25,207 nt of DNA from Candidatus Doudnabacteria bacterium (GTDB lineage: Bacteria; Patescibacteriota; Doudnabacteria; UBA920). The notes beneath the pieces were generated by a model. The model searched no databases. It was not told where the DNA came from and worked only from the letters and a program-made list of their open reading frames with translations. Position numbers and translations under genes: made by a program. Shown one piece after another: positions 20,825 to 25,207 of the stretch. Position 1 is the stretch's first letter, and every line of letters starts with the position of its first letter. The stretch lies in contig JAHFJK010000003.1 of NCBI GenBank assembly GCA_023245915.1, positions 1-25,207 on the forward strand, in the 5' to 3' direction.

Positions 20825-22045
20825 ATGACAGAACAAGCATCAGTAACACAAACTATCCCCGCCGCCGCGGCCAGCGCCAAGACCATGGCGGATTTGGTTG
20901 ACAGCGGCGTGGAAATAAAAGTTTTAAAACAGGGTGATATGGTAGAGGGTACTTTGATTTCCGTGGGTAAAAATGAAGTTTATGTCGACTTAGAAGGCTA
21001 CGGTGTCGGTGTGGTAAGAGGGCGTGAACTTTACGACGACGAAGCCACGCTTTCGGCCTTAAAGCCGGGCGACAAAATTTTTGTTTCCGTGGTGGAGCCG
21101 GAAAACAAAGACGGCATTGTGGAATTAAGTCTCAGGCAGGCAGGCCAGGAACGTGTCTGGCAGACTTTGAAGGAAAAACTGGAAAGCAAAGAAATTATTC
21201 GCAGCAAAATTTTGGAAGCCAATAAAGGCGGTTTAATGGTAGAAATTAACAATGTTACCGGCTTTTTGCCGGTTTCCCAACTTTCACTGGAACACTATCC
21301 GCGCGTGGAAGATGGTGACAAAAATCGTATCCTTTCAGTCTTACAAAGTTATGTTGGCCAGCTGTTTGATGTGCAGATTATTACGGCCGATTCAGGCGAA
21401 GAAAAATTAATTGTTTCGGAAAAAGCGGTTTTTGAAAAAGAAATGGAAAACCGGTTGGGTTCATTAAAAATCGGCCAGGTGGTGGAAGGCATTATCACCG
21501 GAGTTGTAGATTTCGGCGCTTTTGTGAAATTTGGCGATTTAGAAGGTTTGGTGCACATTAGTGAGCTAGCCTGGCAGAGAATCGACAATCCCAAAGACAT
21601 TGTTAAAGTTGGTCAAAAAGTCACTGCTAAAGTTATTTCCATTGATAAAGGCAGAGTATCGCTTTCCATCAAACAGCTGCAGGAAGACCCGTGGCTGGAA
21701 GCTGTGAAAAAATATCAAATCGGCCAGGCTGTTAAAGGTAAAATTTCCAAAATTATGCCTTACGGCGTATTTGTGGAATTAGACAAAGATATTCAAGGGC
21801 TTGCTCACATTGCCGAACTCTCACATGAAGCTGTAAAAAATGCCGAAGATTTTGTTAAGCTAGGCGAAGAAAAAGAATTTAAAATTATTTCCATTGAACC
21901 GGCAGAACACAGGTTGGGCCTTTCGCTTAAGGCGCTTATTGAACTGCCTCCAAAAAACATTGACCAACCCAAAGCCGGGGCAGAACAAAAAGCTGAAGAG
22001 CCAGCTTTAATTGCTAAACCGACCCCAGAACATGAGGCTATGTAA
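20825..22045 (+). CDS. rpsA: 30S ribosomal protein S1
   Basis: S1 binds mRNA on the 30S subunit and helps translation initiation. The 406-residue protein has four S1 domains: about 36-105 (GDMVEGTLISVGKNEVYVDL), 120-192 (RSKILEANKGGLMVEINNVT), 208-278 (VVEGIITGVVDFGAFVKFGD), and 296-366 (AVKGKISKIMPYGVFVELDK). E. coli S1 has six, so this is the shorter form typical of many Gram-positives and of Patescibacteria. The last 35 residues are an Ala/Glu/Pro-rich tail. The ATG at 20825 has no good Shine-Dalgarno, which is common for rpsA. The gene stands alone, with a complex 578-base upstream region and a strong terminator. Autoregulation of rpsA through its leader is known in E. coli and is possible here. 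Confidence 0.94.
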   Translation: MTEQASVTQTIPAAAASAKTMADLVDSGVEIKVLKQGDMVEGTLISVGKNEVYVDLEGYGVGVVRGRELYDDEATLSALKPGDKIFVSVVEPENKDGIVELSLRQAGQERVWQTLKEKLESKEIIRSKILEANKGGLMVEINNVTGFLPVSQLSLEHYPRVEDGDKNRILSVLQSYVGQLFDVQIITADSGEEKLIVSEKAVFEKEMENRLGSLKIGQVVEGIITGVVDFGAFVKFGDLEGLVHISELAWQRIDNPKDIVKVGQKVTAKVISIDKGRVSLSIKQLQEDPWLEAVKKYQIGQAVKGKISKIMPYGVFVELDKDIQGLAHIAELSHEAVKNAEDFVKLGEEKEFKIISIEPAEHRLGLSLKALIELPPKNIDQPKAGAEQKAEEPALIAKPTPEHEAM

Positions 22046-22065
22046 TAATTCCAAAATTTGCTAGC

Positions 22066-22098
22066 AAAAAATCCCCCGGCAAGTACCGGGGGATTTTT
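22066..22098 (+). terminator. intrinsic terminator after rpsA
   Basis: AATCCCCCGG and CCGGGGGATT pair around CAAGTA and are followed by a U-run. The upstream A-run lets it also serve the convergent DUF378 gene, whose stop codon is about 15 bases beyond. Confidence 0.9.
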
Positions 22099-22113
22099 GT
22101 ATCGCGGGGAAAT

Positions 22114-22341
22114 TTACATTGTTGGTTTGTTCATCATCCCAGGGTTGCACATTTTACAGGTATTCTTGTGGTTGAAAATTTCGTAAAGCGCGGAAAGGCC
22201 GACCAAAACATAAATAACCATTACTACGTTAGGCCAGGCGCCTAAAATTTTCTCAACCGCGTTCCAGTGAAAAGCCGTCAGTCCCCAGTTAAGTCCGCCA
22301 ATGACCAGCAAAACCCAGGTTATTGTGTGTAAAGCTTTCAT
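22114..22341 (-). CDS. DUF378 family membrane protein
   Basis: The 75-residue protein matches DUF378: MKALHTITWVLLVIGGLNWG at the start and then VMVIYVLVGLSALYEIF, giving two membrane helices. The C-terminal tail has two cysteines in NTCKMCNPGMM, which could bind a metal or form a disulfide. I start it at the ATG at 22339-22341, with AAGGGGGTG six bases upstream; a GTG at 22350 would lie inside that ribosome binding site. A minus-strand TATAAT at 22390-22395 is a likely -10 box, though no good -35 is seen. The function of the family is unknown. Confidence 0.92.
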   Translation of the reverse strand: MKALHTITWVLLVIGGLNWGLTAFHWNAVEKILGAWPNVVMVIYVLVGLSALYEIFNHKNTCKMCNPGMMNKPTM

Positions 22342-22499
22342 TCTTTTCACCCCCTTTCAAGGATTTTTGATGTTGATTTTATTGCTTTAATTATAGCAAA
22401 TTCCCTTTGTTTTAGGCTAATAGGTTATCAACAAGCTAGCGCCAGCGGCCAGAGGGCTGCAGCCGGTTTAAAAATTTTATTACAAAAAAACAGGGGGAA

Positions 22500-23885
22500 T
22501 TACCAGCCAAACAGCTTGCCCACGTCTTCCGATGTTTCTCTTCTTCTGGCCATTTTAATTTCTCCGTTTTGGGCAACCAGTTTTGCCGGCGATGAAAGCA
22601 AACAGTGGTGGCTGGCCAGCGCGTCCTGATACGCTCCAGTGTCAAAAAAAGCCACATACAATTCTTCGCAATCCTCCAGCCTGGGCAGCATGGTGTATTC
22701 TCCACCCGCTGTATATTTATCATCACTGTCGCAGGAGCTGCCAGCAAACCACACCGGCTGCAGTCTTTTAGTATTCATATAATTTACCGGCACCACATGC
22801 CATTTTTGGTGAATGGCCCAGGTGTCAAGCAAGTCATTCATAAAGCTGCCGTCAATTACGTACCATTTTTTATGGTTTTTCGCACTTACGTTTTTTTCCG
22901 TCAGAATTTTATAAATAGTAATTTGCGCCGGCACGGCAACATAACTTCCCCACTCAACTATTAGGTTAGGATGGCGAATGCTTAATTTGTCAGATTCCCT
23001 TTTTGCGGTCCTGACAATTTTACTAATTAAGCTTTTTCCGGTGTAAAAATGTTTTTTCTTTTCAAACGGCACCCCCGCCCCGCCCCCGATGTCTAAAGTG
23101 TCCAGCCCGGAATTTTTTTCTTTCATTTTGGCATATAAAGCCAGGGCTCGTTTAAGAGGTTTAACAAAACCGTCAATGGTTTCGATTTGTTTGGAAATAT
23201 GATAATGCAGGGTTGATAAACCTTTGACTCTGCCAATTTTAATTAATTCTTCCTCGGTAAAGCCAAAGCGGTTGAATTTTTTATCCCAATGAGATTGGAC
23301 TTTAATATCTAAATTGACCCGAACCCCCACTTCACCCTTAAATTTCTGCATCCTTTCCAGCTCGCTGAAATCTTCAATTATCGGAATGACAACCAAGCCT
23401 TTGTTTTTTAACTCTTCCACTAGGCTCATATATTTGTCGGTCTTGGGTCCATTACAAATAACCCTGATTTTGGCATTAAATTTGTCCTGCTCTATCATTC
23501 TTTTTACCAGGAAGAGTTCGTTAGCCGAAGCGACATCGAGGTTTGCCCCTTCAGCCACAGCTGGCAGCACAAACTCTTTAGTCTGGTTGGCTTTCATGGC
23601 GTAATGATAGGCAAATTTACCACGGTAACCTAAAATTTTTATGTAGGCGTTGAAGGTCTCTATTAAATCGCGCACCCGATTTTCAATAATTGTGGGAAAC
23701 ATTATTTCGGTGGGACTGCCGTATTTCTTTACAATGTCATAGATGTTGTATTGAAAATTACCTTCTTTAACTATTAGCTCCCCATCCGGACTAATGTCAA
23801 ACATTTGCGTGTTAAAGTCTTCCATACCTAAACGCCAGAATTTTCTAAAGCCATTTTTCTTTTTTGCCGCGGATTTTGGATGCAT
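22500..23885 (-). CDS. SpeA-like PLP-dependent decarboxylase (probable arginine decarboxylase)
   Basis: The protein is a fold-III PLP decarboxylase, a TIM barrel plus beta domain. Lys98 in YHYAMKANQ is the predicted PLP lysine. The glycine loop is LDIGGGAGVPF (264-274). The segment SFMNDLLDTWAIHQ with VVPVN (347-367) and Cys385 in SSCDSDD resemble the biosynthetic arginine decarboxylase SpeA, as does GAYQDAL (417-423). SpeA makes agmatine for polyamines. At 461 residues it is much shorter than SpeA (about 630-660) and lacks its insertions and C-terminal region, so another basic amino acid is possible. A strong promoter (23910-23938) lies directly upstream. The start at 23885 has no Shine-Dalgarno; Met21 at 23825 is an alternative. 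No other polyamine gene is in the window. Confidence 0.82.
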   Translation of the reverse strand: MHPKSAAKKKNGFRKFWRLGMEDFNTQMFDISPDGELIVKEGNFQYNIYDIVKKYGSPTEIMFPTIIENRVRDLIETFNAYIKILGYRGKFAYHYAMKANQTKEFVLPAVAEGANLDVASANELFLVKRMIEQDKFNAKIRVICNGPKTDKYMSLVEELKNKGLVVIPIIEDFSELERMQKFKGEVGVRVNLDIKVQSHWDKKFNRFGFTEEELIKIGRVKGLSTLHYHISKQIETIDGFVKPLKRALALYAKMKEKNSGLDTLDIGGGAGVPFEKKKHFYTGKSLISKIVRTAKRESDKLSIRHPNLIVEWGSYVAVPAQITIYKILTEKNVSAKNHKKWYVIDGSFMNDLLDTWAIHQKWHVVPVNYMNTKRLQPVWFAGSSCDSDDKYTAGGEYTMLPRLEDCEELYVAFFDTGAYQDALASHHCLLSSPAKLVAQNGEIKMARRRETSEDVGKLFGW

Positions 23886-23909
23886 AAATGCAATTTTAAT
23901 TAACTGACT

Positions 23910-23938
23910 ATTTTATAGATTTTGCTAAAATTTGTCAA
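23910..23938 (-). promoter_or_regulatory. sigma70-type promoter of the SpeA-like gene
   Basis: Reading the minus strand, a consensus TTGACA (23933-23938) and TAAAAT (23910-23915) are 17 bases apart. The transcript would start near 23903, only about 18 bases before the ATG. Confidence 0.75.
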
Positions 23939-23964
23939 CAGCCGGACTCCTGCCATTCAGGCAA

Positions 23965-23993
23965 GAAAAAAACGAACTCAAAATGAATTCGTT
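23965..23993 (-). terminator. intrinsic terminator of the candidate small RNA
   Basis: AACGAACTC (23971-23979) and GAATTCGTT (23985-23993) pair at eight of nine positions, and the minus strand continues into a run of U residues (from 23970 down). It lies about 27 bases before the promoter of the SpeA-like gene. Confidence 0.7.
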
Positions 23994-24188
23994 AACACTG
24001 AACCCGCCAAAAAATTTAAGGCCGAGGGTGCGATTTTATATTGTAGAAAATTAATATTCAATTCAGAAACTTTTTGTGAATCAAGTAAATTTTTAGGCGG
24101 GTGAAGTAAGCCATTGGGTTGACTTGTAAGTTTTGGAAAATGATCTGAAAAAATATTTTGCCTGTTCAACTTTCTAAATTAAACAATT
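23965..24188 (-). ncRNA. candidate small RNA gene of about 224 bases
   Basis: The minus strand has a promoter with consensus TTGACA (24195-24223) and an intrinsic terminator (23965-23993). Between them is a long-range stem in which 24002-24018 pairs with 24086-24102 at 16 of 17 positions (ACCCGCC plus an AU-rich half). The enclosed 67 bases contain smaller possible pairings (CAGAAA/TTTGTG). No convincing protein is encoded: the only frame of note needs a TTG start and ends inside the terminator stem. It does not match tmRNA, RNase P RNA, SRP RNA or an obvious riboswitch. Because the SpeA-like gene has its own promoter after the terminator, I read this as an independent RNA and not a leader, though attenuation is possible. 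Confidence 0.5.
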
Positions 24189-24194
24189 ACCAAA

Positions 24195-24223
24195 AATGTA
24201 TATCACTGATTTTATTTTGTCAA
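24195..24223 (-). promoter_or_regulatory. sigma70-type promoter of the candidate small RNA
   Basis: Reading the minus strand, TTGACA (24218-24223) and TACATT (24195-24200) are exactly 17 bases apart. The -35 box lies 17 bases outside the left inverted repeat of the adjoining cassette. Confidence 0.65.
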
Positions 24224-24240
24224 ATATTTTGTGATGTTTT

Positions 24241-24374
24241 GTGGTGCAGGATACTTGAATTAGTCCGAACCGCTTTCGCCGCCGCAGACGGCGAGGAAGT
24301 CCCCCCGCTTGCCCGTCCGAAGCCGATAGGCGAAGGAGGGCGAAAATCCGGAAAGGCGGCGGAGCCGCACCGCT
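24241..24374. repeat. left inverted repeat of the right-end cassette
   Basis: The first 30 bases (starting GTGGTGCAGGATACTT) match the reverse complement of 25176-25205 at 27 positions. Further matching blocks follow in order: TCCCCCCGC, AAAAT-CGGAAAGGCGGC, and GAGCCGCACCGCT. The copies differ by internal GC-rich segments of about 25-35 bases. The repeat is more GC-rich than its surroundings. Confidence 0.75.
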
Positions 24375-24402
24375 GACAATTTCAAGTTTTTCTTTGGCGG
24401 TA

Positions 24403-24999
24403 TTATTTTATGAATAGGAAAGTTGATAAAATTTTACGAAATGTAACTTTAGTATCCGCACTTACTTTATGAAGAGTAAAACTTACGCCATAGGTGCCGT
24501 CTTGAGAACTAAACATAGCATTAGCAGTTCCGCTTTCATCCCAATCAATGGTTACGTAACCACCGCTTTCGGTTTTCAAGGATTCACATCTTTTATCCTG
24601 TGGATACGCGCCACAATAAGATATACCAATAACCGAAAGATTTACTCCTGTGTCTACGGTAATAATTTCATTACTCATTTCATCTTTCAGGATAAGAACC
24701 CGAGAAGTACCCTGCTGATTCGTAACATTCCACTTTCCCGGATAACTAAACTGAAAAGTATAACGGCTGTCCTTAAAAATTTTCCATTCGTTATTTACAT
24801 TCGTTTGAATAGAAGGAGTGGTTGCGGGTGGGGTTTGTGTCGACGTTTCTATCGGTGTAGGGATAGTAGTTTGAACAGGCGTTTGAGTTGTGGGTTGTGG
24901 TTGTTTTTTAACAACAACAAAATATCCGCCGATAGCAATAACAGCAACGATAACTAAAACCAAAATTATATTTGCAAAACCTTTTTGATTCATGTTCAT
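24403..24999 (-). CDS. membrane-anchored extracytoplasmic protein with PsbP-like domain
   Basis: The 198-residue protein has a short N-terminus and one hydrophobic helix (GFANIILVLVIVAVIAIGGYFVVV, residues 7-30). A Thr/Pro/Gln-rich linker follows (about 31-68). The C-terminal domain begins WKIFKDSRYTFQFSYPGKWNV. The pattern Y-x-F-x-Y-P-x-x-W is seen in PsbP/MOG1-like domains common on Patescibacteria surfaces. Two cysteines (SYCGAYPQDKRCES) could form a disulfide outside the cell. The QKGF start resembles a type IV prepilin, but the usual Glu5 is absent. The start is either Met1 or Met3, with no Shine-Dalgarno. It is the only gene between two inverted repeats, and its function is unknown. Confidence 0.78.
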   Translation of the reverse strand: MNMNQKGFANIILVLVIVAVIAIGGYFVVVKKQPQPTTQTPVQTTIPTPIETSTQTPPATTPSIQTNVNNEWKIFKDSRYTFQFSYPGKWNVTNQQGTSRVLILKDEMSNEIITVDTGVNLSVIGISYCGAYPQDKRCESLKTESGGYVTIDWDESGTANAMFSSQDGTYGVSFTLHKVSADTKVTFRKILSTFLFIK

Positions 25000-25092
25000 A
25001 TGTTTAATGCAAAAATGATTAAAAAATTTTCTTCCCCCAAAATTAAATATGGTCCGAGCCGATGTTTTTCTCCGTGTTCTTTTGCGGTTTTG

Positions 25093-25205
25093 AGCGGTGC
25101 GGCTCCCTTCGACTTCGCTCAGGACGGGCTGCCGCCTTTCCGAATTTTCGCGGGGGGATTTTTTCGGAAAAATGCGTTCGGACTAATTTAAGAATACTGC
25201 ACCAC
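25093..25205. repeat. right inverted repeat of the right-end cassette
   Basis: This is the inverted partner of 24241-24374. It ends in ACTGCACCAC two bases before the window edge, so no target-site duplication can be tested. It contains a CTTCGACTTCGCTCAGGA segment missing from the left copy, a word common in dispersed bacterial repeats. Confidence 0.75.
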
Positions 25206-25207
25206 GT

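Noticed and set aside
22436..22747. 103-residue minus-strand frame at the 3' end of the SpeA-like gene
   Set aside because: It overlaps the SpeA-like coding sequence in another frame and has no start signal.
23978..24169. 63-residue minus-strand frame inside the candidate small RNA
   Set aside because: It needs a TTG start without a ribosome binding site, its stop codon lies inside a terminator stem, and the residue composition is not protein-like. The RNA reading explains the signals better.
23965..24188. Riboswitch or T-box controlling the SpeA-like gene
   Set aside because: No conserved riboswitch or T-box words were seen, and a strong separate promoter lies between the terminator and the gene.
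24403..24999. Type IV pilin
   Set aside because: The start QKGF followed by a helix is suggestive, but the Glu at position 5 is absent and the Pro/Thr linker with a C-terminal PsbP-like domain fits an anchored surface protein better.

Overview
The window looks like chromosomal DNA from a member of the Candidate Phyla Radiation (Patescibacteria), probably a Parcubacteria- or Doudnabacteria-like lineage. This is inferred from gene style, not from a marker tree: compact housekeeping genes, many small membrane proteins, short intergenic palindromes, low to moderate GC, standard stop codons, and a gyrA split by a large intein. Most genes are on the minus strand.

Positions 1-4200 hold a possible 3' end of a plus-strand gene, a DUF2914-type membrane protein, ligA (NAD+-dependent DNA ligase, with an unusual in-frame palindromic insertion in its zinc finger) and a plus-strand LysM protein ending in a clear terminator. 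Positions 4200-7900 hold clpP, a small unknown gene, nusA, and a three-gene minus operon of two small membrane proteins and a YraN-type nuclease. Positions 7950-11160 hold a SAM methyltransferase, the ymdB phosphodiesterase and rny (RNase Y). A small plus-strand gene with its own promoter and terminator is wedged between ymdB and rny. Positions 11320-13900 hold a Mn-type superoxide dismutase, a small unknown gene, and an overlapping pair formed by a CofE-like ligase and a queuosine-precursor-type transporter.

Positions 13840-15200 carry divergent promoters with a 20-bp palindrome, an HTH plus LAGLIDADG-like protein, a tRNA-Ile with anticodon UAU, and a small unknown protein. Positions 15207-19247 are gyrA with a 525-residue HNH intein that carries a tandem array of about 13 W-x-[DN]-P units. 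Next come a small membrane protein and an MBL-fold protein with a degenerate metal site. The 578-bp gap before rpsA contains a 26-codon ORF with an ideal ribosome binding site and a promoter-to-terminator segment that could fold as a pseudoknotted RNA.

After rpsA come a DUF378 protein, a short SpeA-like decarboxylase, and a 517-bp gap. That gap contains a second candidate RNA gene (TTGACA promoter, 17-bp long-range stem, terminator). The window ends with a surface-anchored protein gene bounded by inverted repeats of about 110-135 bp.

The genes cover DNA replication and topology (ligA, gyrA), transcription and RNA decay (nusA, rny, ymdB), translation (rpsA, tRNA-Ile), proteolysis (clpP) and oxidative stress (sodA). 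The points most worth follow-up are the two candidate RNAs, the intein's repeat array and insertion site, the UAU-reading isoleucine tRNA, the palindromes inserted inside coding genes, and the inverted-repeat cassette at the right end. All calls come from reading the sequence; no database search or folding program was run.
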